In this document: piece after piece, positions 1-26,018 of the stretch | How positions within the stretch are numbered: the first letter of the stretch is position 1 | Layout of the letters: every line of letters starts with the position of its first letter | Assembly: GCF_024679095.1 (NCBI RefSeq) | Contig: NW_026111662.1 | Location: 351,990 to 415,989 of the forward strand | Direction: 5' to 3' | DNA from: Eriocheir sinensis | Lineage: Eukaryota; Arthropoda; Malacostraca; Decapoda; Varunidae | DNA length: 64,000 nucleotides | The notes under the pieces: generated by a model | The model's input: the letters and a program-made list of their open reading frames with translations, nothing else | The model's database searches: none | Told to the model about the DNA's origin: nothing | Program-made: the position numbers and the translations under genes

Positions 1-162
1 GGCGGTGATATGGTTTCGGGAGGGAGTGACTGTGCCTGGGCGACTGTGGCAAGGAACAGTCTAAGCAATATGGAGTTTGGAAAGTTTTTGGACTGTACGG
101 AAATGTGAAAGCAAATATTTTTATTATGGATTCCTGTGAAAAAAAAGAATTTTGATATATAC

Positions 163-166
<4 letters not shown>

Positions 167-216
<50 letters not shown>
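167..216. repeat. (CA)n microsatellite
   Basis: An uninterrupted CA dinucleotide run of about 50 bp. Confidence 0.95.
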
Positions 217-217
<1 letters not shown>

Positions 218-1085
218 TATCAGCGTGAAAGAATATTTGTCATGTATGCGATTTTCGAGCATATAATTAACTGTTGCCGCCCCGATGGCAGTGGCAGGCC
301 ATTTGCTGCAGTGCTCCATTGATCAATAGCAGAAGGATTACCGAGCCTAGTTTTAATTTTTCCACTCGTTGCTATACACCCGCCATCATGACCTGCTTTT
401 CAAGAACCGATAAATCAGAGAACCGTGAACACCGTCTTGAAAGCTCAATATATAGCTTATTATTCGACGAAATGTATTGTCGCACACTTTTTTTTTAAGG
501 AAATTCCCAGCACCGCAGCCCAAACCAAACAGGTGACCACACACCCGCCAACCTGTCCGATGGCAGGTTTCCCCCCTCAGATTTATTTACCCTTCAGTTA
601 ATGCTCACACGAATTAAAAAATACGTAATTATTGTGTCTTACCCATTTCCGAACTTGTTCGATTTAGAAAGTGCAGGTTTGTTTCAGGAACCAAACAATT
701 ACGGAGAGGTTAGCCAAGTTTACTCTCAACGTTTTTTCAACTTTCCCCAAGCACACTGCACTAAAGGTAATACGTACTATATAAGCAATTTTATAAGCGG
801 AACGGAATATATACGCATTTTACACTCATGCACACATGCATGCTTATATAAGCGCGAAACATGTTTCTATAAGCACGCGTGGTTCGATTTTTGGGCGGAG
901 TGGAGACGGGCAGGCCGTCACCCATCATTCGCTCCCAGGCCCACCCATTCATGAATCGGCAACAGGTGGCAGTCGGGTCTTATGTCCCGCCTCCAGTGTA
1001 TATACGTCTGTGTGTAATATGGAACTCTTTTGCTCGGGTCACAGGTCAGACGTGCAAAGCAGTCAATGATTCTCTCCGTCAAACA
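217..1085. other. no gene recognised
   Basis: AT-rich sequence with short, unconvincing reading frames on both strands. A GC-richer patch near 880-1020 shows no splice-framed open frame I can defend. Nothing is annotated here. Confidence 0.5.
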
Positions 1086-1087
1086 GC

Positions 1088-1290
1088 ACTGTAAAAAAAA
1101 TACCGTAAAATTTACGGAAAATATGGTGGCAGCCATTCTGCCAACAAATATCCGTAAAATTTACGGCATTCTGTAAAACTTTTTACAGAATTTCTCTGTA
1201 TAAAATACTATGCTCCGTAAAATATACTATATTCCGTAGAAAAAATAACGAATTTTCTGTAAAATAAACTGATATTTTCTGTTAAATTAC
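1088..1290. repeat. CCGTAAA/TTTACGG motif cluster, possible MITE relic
   Basis: The near-palindrome CCGTAAAATTTACGG occurs at 1103-1117 and 1152-1166. It is followed by degenerate forms (CTGTAAAACTTTTTACAG, CCGTAAAATATAC, TTCTGTAAAATAAAC) to about 1290. Such dense inverted TGTAAA/TTTACAG words are typical of small non-autonomous DNA elements. No clean terminal repeat or target duplication was found. Confidence 0.4.
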
Positions 1291-1833
1291 AATATCCTAT
1301 AGCCCATTTACGTCATATTTGTAAAATTAATGGCAATTTCTAAAAAGAATATGTAGTGCTTTGTTTCATCGGCATTTTCTGTAAGGCAGGATACCATGCA
1401 AGAGGACGTGATTCCACAAGAATTTGCACTAACAAAGTTTCCTTACACGTTATGTTTACAACCACTTGCTTCACAATATTTTTTTTGTTTATGTCAAAGG
1501 AAGGGTGGTGAACAGGAAATAAAAAGTAGCAAGAAGGCTGCTAAAAAGTAACTAGCTGAAAACAGACAGTAGAAATCAAAAAGAAAAGTCAGTGTAGCTT
1601 GTGAGGTGTCTTGACACTCCTCTCTTAAAATAATTTAAATTGTGAGATGGAAATACAGCAGCAGGAAGAGTTCCAGAGTTATCCAGTAAAAGGACTGAAG
1701 GTATGAATATATATATTTTTTTTACAACAGAGGAGGCAGCTCAAGGGCACACAAAAAAAGGAAACAATAATAAAAAAAAGCCCGCTACTCGCTGCTCCTA
1801 AAAAAGAAACAAAAGAGGTGGCCGAAAGGAAGA

Positions 1834-3360
1834 TCAAATACGGGAGGAGAGGTGTCCTGATACCCTCCTCTTGAAAGAGTTCAAGTCGTAGGCAGGAGGA
1901 TATACAGATGAAGGAAGATTGTTCCAGAGTTTACCAGCGTGAGGGATGAAAGAGTGAAGATGCTGGTTAACTCTTGCATAAGGGGTTTCGACAGTATAGG
2001 GATGAGCATGAGTAGAAAGTCGAGTGCAGCGGGGCCGCGGGAGGGGGGGAGGCATGCAGTTAGCAAGTTCAAAAGAGCAGTCAGCGTGGAAATATCGATA
2101 GAAGATAGAAAGAGAGGCAACATTGCGGCGGAATTTAAGAGGTAGAAGACTATCAGTATGAGGAGGAGAGCTGATGAGACGAAGAGCCTTAGCCTCCACT
2201 CTGTCCAGAAGAGCTGTGTGAGTGGAGCCCCCCCACACATGAGATGCATACTCCATACGAGGGCGGACAAGGCCCCTGTATATGGACAGCAACTGTGCAG
2301 GGGAGAAGAACTGGCGGAGACGGTACAGAACGCCCAGCCTCGAGGAAGCTGATTTAGTAAGAGATGAGATATGAGGTTTCCAGTTGAGATTTTGAGTTAA
2401 GGATAGACCGAGGATGTTTAGTGTTGAGGAAGGTGATAGCTGGGTGTTGTCAAAGAATAGGGGATAGTTGTTTGGAAGATTGTGTCGAGTGGATAGGTGG
2501 AGAAACTGTGTTTTATAGGCGTTGAAGGAAACCAGTTTCTTCTTTCTACAATCGGAAATAATAGTAAGTTCTGATGCTAAGCGTTCTGCAGCATCCATCC
2601 TTGATTAGTTAAGTTCCTTAAGGTTGGTTCTTCTATTAAAAGAAGTTGAGTAATGCAGAGTGGAATCATCGGCATAGGAATGGATTGGACAGTTCGTTTT
2701 GGAAAGAAGATCATCAATGAACAACAGAAAAAGAGTGAGAGATAGGACAGAACCCTGTGGGACACCACTGTTTATAGATTTAGGGGAAGAACAGTGACCG
2801 TCTACCACGGCAGAAATAGAACTGTCAGAAAGGAAACTGGAGATAAAGGTACAGAGAGAAGGATAGAAACCGTAGGAGGGTAGTTTAGAAAGCAAAGATT
2901 TGTGCCAGACCCTATCAAAAGCTTTTGATATGTCCAGCGCAATAGCAAAAGTTTCACCGAAACGGCTAAGAGAGGATGACCAAGAGTCAGTTAAGAAGGC
3001 TAGGAGATCACCAGTAGAACGCCCCTTGCGGAACCCATACTGGCGATCAGAGAAGGTCAGAAGTGGAAAGGTGCTTTTGAATTTTCCGGTTAAGGATTGA
3101 TTCAAAAGCTTTAGGAAAAGAAGAAAGTAAAGCTATAGGACGGTAGTTTGAGGGATTGGAGCGGTCACCCCTCTTAGGTACAGGCTGTATGAAGGCATAC
3201 TTCCAGCAAGAAGGAAAGGTAGATGTTGACAGGCAGAGGCGAAAGAGTTTGACCAGGCAGGGTGACAACACGGAGGCACAGTTTTTAAGACTATAGGAGG
3301 CACTCCATCAGGTCCATAAGCCTTCTGAGGATTGAGGCCAGAGGGCATAGAAAACATCAT
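1834..3360 (-). pseudogene. LINE reverse transcriptase and C-terminal domain (copy 1)
   Basis: RT motifs are present in order but in at least three frames. They are the PVPKRGDRSNPSNYRPIALL region (about 3130-3270), YGFRKGRST and DISKAFDRVWH, SGVPQGSVL and the catalytic SYADDSTLHYS (2605-3105), then the thumb/connection region to the stop near 1834. Frameshifts separate these blocks, so the copy is inactive unless the breaks are sequencing errors. The same blocks appear in copy 2 with different breaks. Confidence 0.8.
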
Positions 3361-3927
3361 TTTGAAGAATCTTTATAACAGGCATAAAGGAGTCAGAGGG
3401 GGATGAGTAGGAGGAATATGCCCAGAATCGTCCAGAGTGGAGTTTTAGAAAAAGTTTGAGAGAAGAGTTCAGCCTTAGAGATAGATGAGACGGCAGTGTT
3501 GCCGTCAGGACTGAGAGTGGAGGGAAAGATGAAGAAGTGAAGTTGGAGGAGATGTTTTGGCTAGATGCCAGAAGTCACAGGAAGAGTTAGAAAGCAAGGG
3601 TTTGGCATTTTCTATTAATGAAAGAATTTTTGGTTAGTCAGAGAATAGATTTGGCACGATTTCGGGCAGAAATGTAAAGTTCATAATTAGCATTAGTTTG
3701 AAGGCTCTGGTACCTTTTGTGAGCTACCTCTCTATCATTGACAGCACGAGAACAAGCGTGATTAAACCAAGGCTTTTTAGCGTGAGGAGTAGAGAAAGAA
3801 CGAGAAATGTATGCCTCCATTCCAGAGACAATCACCTCTGTGATGCGCTGAGGACACACAGAGGGTCTCTATCATGGAAGCAATAATCATTCCACGGGAA
3901 ATCGGAAAAGTACATCCTCAGGTCGTC

Positions 3928-4842
3928 CTACCGAGCTGAAGCAAAATGCCAGAAGCATCGCCTCTTCGGTGGGTCCAAAGGGTGTACAGGAGCGATAGGA
4001 CAGGATGCAGAAATAAGATTGTGATCGGAGGAGCCCAACGGAGAGAACAGTTTGACAGAATAAGCAGAAGGGTTTGAGGTAAGGAAGAGGTCTAGAACGT
4101 TGGGCCGATCTCCAAGACGGTCGGGAATACGTGTAGGGTGCTGGACCAACTGCTCTAGGTCGTTGAGGATAGCAAAGTTGTAGGCTTGTTCATCAGGATG
4201 GTCAGTGAAAGAGGATGAAAGCCAAAGCTGGTGGTGAACATTGAAATCTCCTAGGATGGGGATTTCAGCGAAGGGAGAGTGGGTCAAGATGTGCTCCACT
4301 TTTGAATTCAAATAGTCAAAGAATTTTATATAGTTGGTAGAGTTAGGTGAGAGATAAACAGCACAGATGTATTTAGTAATAGAATGACAATGAAGTCTTA
4401 GCCAGATGGTGAAAAATTCAGAAGAGTCAAGGTCGTGGGCACGAGAGCAAGTGATGTCGTTGCGCACGTAGGCGCAACATCCAGCTTTGGATTGAAATTT
4501 AGGATAGAGATAGTAGGAGGGAACAGAGTAGAGATTGCTGTCAGTAGCCTCAGAAACCTGTGTTTCGGTAAGGAAGAGAAGGTGAGGTTTAGAGGAGGAG
4601 AGATGATGTTCCACAGAATGAAAATTAGAACGAAGACCGCGAATGTTGCAGAGATTGAGAAGAAGGAGGTTCGAGGAGTTATCAAGACACCTCTCGGGTC
4701 GGCAGCCAGAAGGGGAGTCCTCCCTGGGGGAATTTGTGGTCCCCCCCCCCCAGGCGAGGACTCCGAGGCTTGGTGTATGTGCGCCATTTTGAAATTTTAA
4801 TTTTGGGAAAAGGTGTATATGTTGTGTGGATAAAGAGAGCAT
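3928..4842 (-). pseudogene. LINE endonuclease domain (copy 1)
   Basis: An open frame of about 304 codons with the ordered motifs of an exonuclease/endonuclease/phosphatase (APE-type) domain: LTETQ (catalytic Glu), [10 protein letters not shown] (Asp/Asn) and GSSDHNLI (Asp-His). In this family the domain nicks target DNA to prime reverse transcription. The frame closes before the RT region, which continues in other frames below 3860, so the polyprotein is broken. The N-terminal part is Ser/Pro-rich and may include untranslated sequence. Confidence 0.8.
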
Positions 4843-4879
4843 GCTGAACTACACTCCGGTGTTGGTGAGACAATAGGGA

Positions 4880-5036
4880 TATACTGGTTAACTCTTGCAT
4901 TAGCAAGATGGACAGAACAGGGGTGTAAAGAAAGTTTTGTGCGGTGTGGTTTCGGGAGGGGGGAGGCATGCAGTTAGGAAGTTCAGAAGAGCAGTAAGCA
5001 TGAAAACTGCAGTAGAAGACAGCAAGAAGCAACAAC
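4880..5036 (-). mobile_element. Diverged 3' fragment of the same LINE family
   Basis: Upstream of copy 1's 5' end lies a diverged duplicate of the family's own 3' coding region, around the residues CMPPPSRNHT and LTSISLLSHQH. Copy 1 therefore probably inserted next to, or into, an older family member in the same orientation. Confidence 0.6.
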
Positions 5037-5040
5037 AGTT

Positions 5041-5459
5041 GATATTCCAATAACATTCAAACCATTGATGTATTATGGGATGTCTGTGGGATGTAAGTCT
5101 ATTTTAAGGTACTCATGCTAAAAGAATGTGGACATTTTCAACAATTTGAATGCACTCTTTATGAGAATCTGCTTGTGAAACATTTCCTTGTGGTGACTTT
5201 CATCAATATATTAATATCTGAACATTTTCAATTTGGCGGTGACATATGATATGGCATTCTATGGTAACCAGAAACTACCTACTTTTGGGAAGAAAATGAA
5301 AAAAATACAGAAGGGCAGGCTGAAAACATATAGTTAAGATCCTGTGAGAATGATATTCTTTTATTTAAGTGTTGTCACTATATAAAGTCGTAAAATATTT
5401 CAAATAAAATTCTTCAAATAGGGGATTCCATTCTTATAATTAACATACTTTTAGAGCCA
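5041..5459. other. no gene recognised
   Basis: AT-rich sequence with no defensible reading frame or repeat; it leads into the inverted-repeat arm that starts near 5460. Confidence 0.5.
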
Positions 5460-6395
<936 letters not shown>

Positions 6396-6703
6396 AAGTA
6401 GATGACTCACAAAATTTATAGAGCCTGTAATAAGCACACTGAGGTCCTTAAAACATCTTACACAGAACATTACTTGATTCCTTCCCTTCAGTGTCTAACA
6501 ATGTGGTCCAAGCAACAGAGTAGGAACAGACATTTTCAGAGTTATGGTGTTCAACCCATTATATTCCAGTGTCCTCATTTGTGGGCACCTGAAAAAATAT
6601 ATCATCTTATAACACAAATGCAAACAAAATCAATAGATCATGGTGTTTTCACCTTTATTATGCAAAATATTATGTTTGATTAATGTACTGATATGCATTT
6701 TTT
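6396..6703. other. no gene recognised
   Basis: A 93-codon frame crosses this stretch, but I recognise no domain in it. It may be the 5' region of the piggyBac relic that follows. Confidence 0.3.
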
Positions 6704-7760
6704 TTGTGTGGACTAAAAGTGGATGAAAGTTGTGCTAAAAAGTATTCATTCTATCGAGCATCCACATTACAACAAAACTCAAATCAAACATGCTTTTCCT
6801 ACCCTATGTTTTTCAGAGAATGTCCTAGCATGTACATTATATTTCAAGTCATTTTTTTTCAATTCACAAAAAGACAGCGTGTCAGAAAATGCATGTTCTC
6901 AAATGAGAACACTGGGATAAAGTTCTTAAAAGTATGTGGTCTTACATGTCACAAGAGGCAGAAAAAAAATTGTGACAATCCTGTTTGGAAACACACAGAT
7001 CCCAAATACAGTAAAGTCAAAGAGCATTCTCAACATCACTGAAACCTTGCAGAAAATGAGAGAAAGCTTTGAAACTTCATCACCACTTGAACTGTTTGAG
7101 AAGTTGATGACTCCTTGCATCTATAAGCATATTGTGAAAGAGACAATTTGCTATGCAGCTTCATGTATAACTAAGTGTGATGTTACACTAAGTGTATATG
7201 AATTGAAAACATTTCTTGGCATACTGGTATTTTCTGGATATCACAAAGTACCCTCTGAGAGACTACTGGTCTAGTTATGAAGGAAGATCTTGGGGTCCCA
7301 AACACACAGAAAGCAATCTCAAGGAATCGTTAACTTCTTTTGAAAGGTGTGGTACATTTTTGCAATAATGAGGAAGCCATGAACAGTAAACACGACAAGG
7401 GGTACAAGATTAGGTCTCTTATTTCTCTTGTCAGGGAGACATTTCAACAATTTGAATGAAGAGTGTTTATCTGTAGGTGAAATGACTGAAATATTAAGGC
7501 CGTAACTCTCTAATCGGTTTATCAGGGGCAAGTCAATCAGGTTTGGTCACAAGCTCTGAGATCTGTGTTGAATTTCAGGTTACCATTCTGCTATGATTCT
7601 GATTAGTATTGTGGTAAGAGTTCTACAGATGAAGGGAATGAAGCTATGCTACTTGGAACAAAAGTTGTTTTGGAGAAGTAAGTGGCTGCAAAATTCCCAA
7701 GTTCACAGTGGGAGGATATCCAGGAAGAGCTGGTGGACAGTCCTCCTGAAACTGAAAGTA
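6704..7760 (+). pseudogene. piggyBac (PGBD-like) transposase pseudogene
   Basis: Conserved piggyBac transposase blocks occur in the correct order but in different frames. These are WKHTDPKYSK (about 6987), a SSPLELFEKLMTP..ICYA block (about 7080-7160) and VYELKTFLGILVFSGYHKVP then RDYWSS (to about 7275). DKGYKIRSLISLVRETF follows at 7393, RGKSIRFGHKL at 7524-7556 and LLGTKVVLEK near 7650. In this family the block after RETFQQF normally holds the first catalytic Asp of the DDD triad (SVDEM). Here it reads SVGEM, with Gly at 7476-7478. Several frameshifts and stops make it non-functional. No TTAA-bounded termini were found. Confidence 0.75.
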
Positions 7761-7784
7761 CAGGCTTCAGTGGGAATGTGTATG

Positions 7785-7787
7785 TGT

Positions 7788-7820
<33 letters not shown>
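7785..7820. repeat. (TG)n microsatellite
   Basis: A short TG run at the 3' edge of the piggyBac relic. Confidence 0.9.
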
Positions 7821-7822
<2 letters not shown>

Positions 7823-7939
7823 TACTACAGTTTTTATCAAGTATCAAAAAATGATTAAAAAAAGGGGTAAATCAACACAATGTATGAAAATTTGTGTACG
7901 AAGATGACATTCCCTGTAAGTAGGATACCCAATAAAAGG

Positions 7940-8176
7940 CAGACATATAAAACACATGCACTCCTTCAAACACTCATATGCAGATGACATACAACAATCA
8001 CATGTACACACCAAAATGCAAACACTGCTGCACAAATCCTTCAACCCTACTTATAAACTTGTCAGAATGATTCACCACAAAATTACTAAAACTAGCCCCA
8101 GCAAACGCAAGTCATCCTCCTCACCAACTGGAATACAGTACATAAGCACATCCCACACCTCACCATAAACAACTAC

Positions 8177-8214
<38 letters not shown>

Positions 8215-8286
8215 ACACACACACATAGACCGCGAAAATTCTTGGTGTTACATAAAACACATCACTGTCATGTAAACGCCACTGCA

Positions 8287-8381
<95 letters not shown>

Positions 8382-9215
8382 TTAACACCCTTAAATATCT
8401 TGTCCACATAACATTCAGACATAAAACAGAAACCACTACTAAAGTATACACACAATATACATGCTCAGTGATGGATTATGCCAGCCCTCCATGGGCTGCT
8501 AATCTAGCTGCAACTCACCCCAACACCCTACAGACCATACAGAACAAAGCTCTAAACATAATCACAGGCTACACAGCAGCCACACCTTCAGACCATCTAC
8601 ATAAAGAAACTAAAATCTTCAAAGTAAAGGACCACCTTGACACGAGAGACACACAAACTCTCGCTGCAGCCTATACAGACCAACTCCACCCACTACACTA
8701 CATGACATATCACCGATAAATACCAAGAATCATCAAAACAACACCCAACAAAAGATACTAAACATAAATTCTGTCAATCCTTCCATCTCTTCCACATCAA
8801 AACTAGCTTTCAGAAACACATCTACACTCAAATCACTCATTGATCCATCCAGTCATTCAAAGACAACACTCTGATGAATGGTTGTCGACCAAAAATCCAT
8901 CCTTCTTAATCCCTCCTCCCTCGTGCAGACAGTTCATCTAGCCAGACTATGTTGAGGACACCATCCAGCCCGTCTGAGCTATCAGAAGAGGCTGAATGAC
9001 TCCATCCTGGATATCTTCCCTGACTGTAACACAACACCTCCCACCATAAAACACATTATAGAAGACTGCAGAGCACACAATCACTTAAGCCAACAACACA
9101 ACATACACTCAGTAAAATCTTTGTGGGAAAGCCTGGTCACGGCCATGGACCTCCTCAAGGGCTCGGGGCTGCTGAAGAACCAAAACAACAACACCCAAAC
9201 AATACAAGGAATACA
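7940..9215 (+). pseudogene. LINE reverse transcriptase relic (jockey/I-like), split by microsatellites
   Basis: A decayed plus-strand LINE coding region. SYADDIQ, matching the RT catalytic box, is near 7975. KILGVT and RLNTLKYL lie either side of a (CA)n and a (TA)n tract. DYASPPWAANLATHP-like and LQTIQNKALNIITGYTA text follows at 8474-8719. A C-terminal motif (CPDCN..TIKHIIEDC) lies near 9020-9080, where related LINEs carry a Cys/His motif. Frameshifts occur throughout. This family is distinct from the 3.15 kb LINE. Confidence 0.7.
8182..8378. repeat. (CA)n and (TA)n microsatellites inside the LINE relic
   Basis: (CA)n at 8182-8225 and (TA)n at 8289-8378 sit between recognisable RT residues, so they arose within or were inserted into the old coding region. 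Confidence 0.9.
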
Positions 9216-9544
9216 CAGGGAACTGTTCTGCTCTCCTTTCCCCCTCCTGCACCTTGCCTGTTCCTTGGTAAGAAATTCAAAAGCTCTCCCCAGTCCCATT
9301 GCTTCATTTTTTGTCACTTTGTATGATACCCAGGGAATATGGTGGCAGTATTTCTTTAGTAAATTTGATAAATATCTGTTTTGGGGGCACAACATATTAA
9401 AATACATACTAAATATAAATATTCAGATTTCACGTATTCTGCACAGACACATAGCATGAAATAATGTAGGTCACTAAGTATGTAATTCACTTACATTAAC
9501 CTTCAAATAATTGTATCACAAATACTGCAAAACATAATATGAGA
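9216..9544. other. no gene recognised; possible 3' UTR of the minus-strand gene
   Basis: No domain-bearing frame is visible. By position it could be 3' untranslated sequence of the SAMD3-like gene, whose stop codon is at 9580-9582. Confidence 0.3.
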
Positions 9545-9579
9545 CTATACTTACTGGTATTCAGCTTCTCCACTCTTAG

Positions 9580-20459
<10,880 letters not shown>

Positions 20460-20630
20460 CTTACAGTGGGAAAATATCAATATTATAATACTGACATAAC
20501 TGTCATATACCATTGCTTCAGAAACATACAGCATGCATAATTCAAGGTTGTCTGTACTATTACTGTAGACAGGAGCATTTGCAACCATTACAAAAGAGAT
20601 CTGGCTCCATGGTTTTGTGCGCTCAGTTTA

Positions 20631-21178
<548 letters not shown>

Positions 21179-21197
21179 ATAAATAAATAAATATATA

Positions 21198-21338
<141 letters not shown>

Positions 21339-21347
21339 TTATATATA

Positions 21348-22358
<1,011 letters not shown>

Positions 22359-22490
22359 TAATTAATAAGCATTTATATTTTGTCTGTCAACAGTTGTCTT
22401 CCCCAACTGGAATGAGTCACTGAGATGTAACATTGTGTACTACTTAGTATTGTAGCTAGTAAAAACGTAAGGTTCCTTGATGAGTTTATA

Positions 22491-23190
22491 GTACCTCCGT
22501 GGTGTAGTGGTTATAGTATTTCCATGAGAAACTGGCGGATGGGGTAGTGGCGAGTGCGGCCCTGCTCCGCACCCGCACGTTGCCACACACGCTCAACACC
22601 TCTCGCTTCCTCTCATATGTCAGCTATTTACTACCTTTAAATGAATTTGATTAATTAATTGGATAATTCAAAAAGGTCATATAGTGTTAAGATTGTTTTG
22701 TTTTCATGATAATAACAAATATTTTGTATAAATACTACGACACTTGACACCGTTGTATTCCAACGTTGTCAAGTGTCGTATTAAAATAGTAATTAGCTGA
22801 CATGAGAAATAAGCGAGAGGTGTCAAGTGTCGGGCAAGGTGCAGGTGCAGAGCGAGGCCGCAGCCGGCACTACCCCATCCGACAGTTCCTCGTGGAAATA
22901 CTATACCATGCTTAGCTATGAATCCGCAGGCCTGGGTTCAAATCCTGGCATGGGCAGTCAGCATCAACCCGCCCAGCTGTTCATCCGTCCCTTTGGGTTG
23001 GTCGATATATGGGTACCCGGGGATACCTGAGGAAGGTAAACTGTGATAGCCCAGATGTTACACTAGTCCTGTGTCTCAGGTTATTGGGTATTTATCCCCC
23101 ATAGGCTCAAAGCCCACTGCGACGGAGATGAGCGTTGAGGCCACGAGCAGCTATAGCGTATGCTCTCGGCTTTACCTTTTACCTTTAATC
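22491..23190 (+). mobile_element. tRNA-derived SINE (family 2) split by a MITE
   Basis: The left part (22491-22513) carries an A-box-like TGGTGTAGTGG. After the MITE the right part continues CCATGCTTAGC..GGGTTCAAATCC (B box, 22932-22943). The body follows, with a TACCTTTTACCTTTAA tail at 23175-23190. Removing 22514-22903 and one TA restores a normal A-box to B-box distance. RNA polymerase III promoter function is inferred from the boxes only. Confidence 0.75.
22514..22903. mobile_element. 390 bp MITE with long TIRs inserted at TA in the SINE
   Basis: Terminal inverted repeats of about 125 bp begin TAGTATTTCC on each side, with TA flanks at 22512-22513 and 22904-22905. The centre holds a second hairpin (ACGACACTTGACACCGTTG with its complement, 22737-22783). 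The word GTGTCAAGTGTCG recurs in the arms. TA duplication suggests the Tc1/mariner group. Confidence 0.8.
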
Positions 23191-23424
23191 AATTTTATTG
23201 TCTAATATTTTCTTTTTTTTTTCTTCGTAGTATATATTATTCTCTCTAATTATATTCCATTGTTTTCTTATTGGTATTGATTTATTCAATAGTTTACTTG
23301 ATTCTGTTTGATTTATCGCAATTTTATATTTATCTTATATATTCTTTCCTATATTTTCTGCTTATCTATTTGTTTGTATATAAATTTATTGATGTACTCG
23401 TATCCTATGTAAATGGGTTTTGTA

Positions 23425-23430
<6 letters not shown>
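23191..23430. other. no gene recognised
   Basis: AT-rich sequence without a recognisable coding feature, ending in a (TG)n run. Confidence 0.5.
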
Positions 23431-24194
<764 letters not shown>

Positions 24195-24238
<44 letters not shown>

Positions 24239-24274
24239 TTATTTATATTTACACACACACACACACACACACAC
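24195..24274. repeat. (TG)n/(CA)n small inverted pair
   Basis: TG run 24195-24235, an ATTTATTTATATTTA spacer, then CA run 24251-24274. The two runs can pair as a hairpin. Confidence 0.85.
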
Positions 24275-25301
24275 GTTCCTCCTTGCCTCATTCCGGTTCT
24301 CGTCCTCCCTCGTCCCTTCGTCACCCTTCCACCTTCCACCACTTCTCCGCCCTCCTCCTCCTCCCCGCCCTTCTCCTGCCCTCCCCCTGTCCTCGCCTCA
24401 GCCTGTCACTAACTGTCAGGAAATTCTCTTGTCGCGCGTGGTCGAGTTCGGCAATCGTGGAGGAAATGATGCCACTCCTTCCTCCTCTCCTCCTTCTCTT
24501 CCTCTTCCTCCACCTCTTCCTGCTTCTTATCCATCTCCTCCTTCTCTTTCTTCGTCCTCCTTCTCTTCCTCTTCCTCCCACTCTTACGCATCCTTTTCCT
24601 GCTCCTCCTCCTCTTAACAGGCTGCATGACGTTCTGTGGCCTTGGAAATTATAAAGAAAAGATTGATATAAGGGAAAGTGAAAGCAAAAATATCATGAAG
24701 GCAAACTGAATGAAAAGATTGGTACAGAAATAAAGTGGGAAAAATGTGTGACAGAATGCAGGAAAATCTAGACAATATGAGTGTATGTCAGATGTTTGTT
24801 TGTTTGTTTGCTTAGGGTGTGTGGCGGGGGTAATAGGGTGGATCGTAAGAGTAAGCCATAAAACCTTTTCAACAATTCTACTTCACCACCACTACCAATA
24901 CCTCTCCTTATTATCATTAAGTTCATCCGATCATTTCGTTCTATGTATGTTGCATTGACACCTTATGATTATATTCACACTCATCCACTACACTTTCTTA
25001 ATCCTCTCCTCCCTATGGTTTTATCAAATTGAAGTACTGATATTATCCATATTATCTACAAAACCCATTGCTACGCGTTTCACCAAGCTCGCTAACTACC
25101 AAAGCCTTACTAACAGCACCCTTCTTAACACCCTTCTGCCGCTTAGAAGTTTGAGATCAAGACTCCTCGGCCACTTTCGTCTATTAGGAGAGTGAAAATT
25201 TAGTTGAAGCTTATTCCGGCATGGCAAGTTTCTTAATCCATGAACCATCTTTGAACTTTGTGATATCCTTCTCTTCTTCTCCTCCCCCGCCCATCTCCCC
25301 A

Positions 25302-25349
<48 letters not shown>

Positions 25350-25440
25350 TTACTTTAGTTTGTCGTTCTGAATTTCTCTGCATAGTTTCTCTCCCCCCCA
25401 TCTCCAGCTTCCCTCTCCCTCTCCTCCCTCTCTCTCTCCT
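24275..25440. other. pyrimidine-rich tract, (CA)n, no gene
   Basis: 24290-24615 is strongly C/T-rich on plus, with imperfect CCTCCT/CTTCCT units. (CA)n lies at 25303-25348. Frames here reflect low complexity. No gene recognised. Confidence 0.6.
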
Positions 25441-26018
25441 CTGTTCGATGAAAGCAGATCAGTAGATATCATATATCTGGATTTTCAAAGGCATTTGATA
25501 AGGTCCCCACCAACGATTGCTCAGCAAACTACTGGCGCACAGTATCTCGGGTAACATTCACAATTGGCTTGCGGACTGGCTCTCTGAGCGGAAACAGAGA
25601 GTAGTTCTAAACGGTGTTACATCTAACTGGCTCGATGTCAAAAGCGGCGTACCTCAAGGATTAGTGCTTGGCCCCATGCTCTTCTTAATTTATGTTAATG
25701 ATATCGATGATGGGCTAACTTGCAAAGTATCAAAATTTGCTGATGACAAAAATTGCAAGTAAAGTAACTGCGACACTCGACGAAGAAGCTTTACAATCAG
25801 ATCTAGATCGACTTGCACGTTGGGCCAATCAATGGCAAATGAAATTTAACGTTGACAAATGTAAAGTGTTGCACATCGGAAAAAATAACAATCGCGTTCG
25901 GTACGTAATGAATGGCCAACAACTTTCTGCAGTAAGTAAAGAAAAGGATCTTGGAATCACTATATCAATCGATTTAAAGCCCGGTCAGCATCGTTCAGAG
26001 GTAGTTAAAACTGCAAAC
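25441..26018 (+). pseudogene. CR1-like LINE reverse transcriptase fragment A
   Basis: Contains SVDIIYLDFQR, IHNWLADWLSERKQRVVLNG, SGVPQGLVLGPMLFLIYVND and the catalytic KFADD. It continues after a one-frame shift as LARWANQWQMKFNVDKCKVL, HIGKNN and EKDLGITISIDLK. This wording (FDKVPH..RKQRVVLNG..FADDTK..EKDLGV) typifies CR1-group LINEs. Cut at 26018/26019 by the Gypsy-like LTR. Frameshifts lie near 25510 and 25750. Confidence 0.8.

Larger units (their letters stand above)
1716..4870 (-). mobile_element. Full-length but decayed EN+RT non-LTR retrotransposon, copy 1
   Basis: A LINE of about 3.15 kb on the minus strand, with an apurinic-like endonuclease followed by a reverse transcriptase and a short 3' UTR ending in an A-rich tail. 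The 5' end (minus sequence CTCACCAACACCGGAG, near 4855-4870) is shared with the copy at 12947-16066, which defines the element start. The tail runs into a short AT run at 1705-1715. The coding region is split over several frames, so this copy cannot make an intact protein. The closing RT region (SIYRGLVRPRMEYASHVW) resembles jockey/CR1-group LINEs of arthropods; the exact clade is not resolved. Partial copies lie near 21.0, 43.8 and 60.0 kb. Confidence 0.85.

Noticed and set aside
274..1136. Short frames at the left edge as genes
   Set aside because: Overlapping frames on both strands, no domain, no splice-supported structure.
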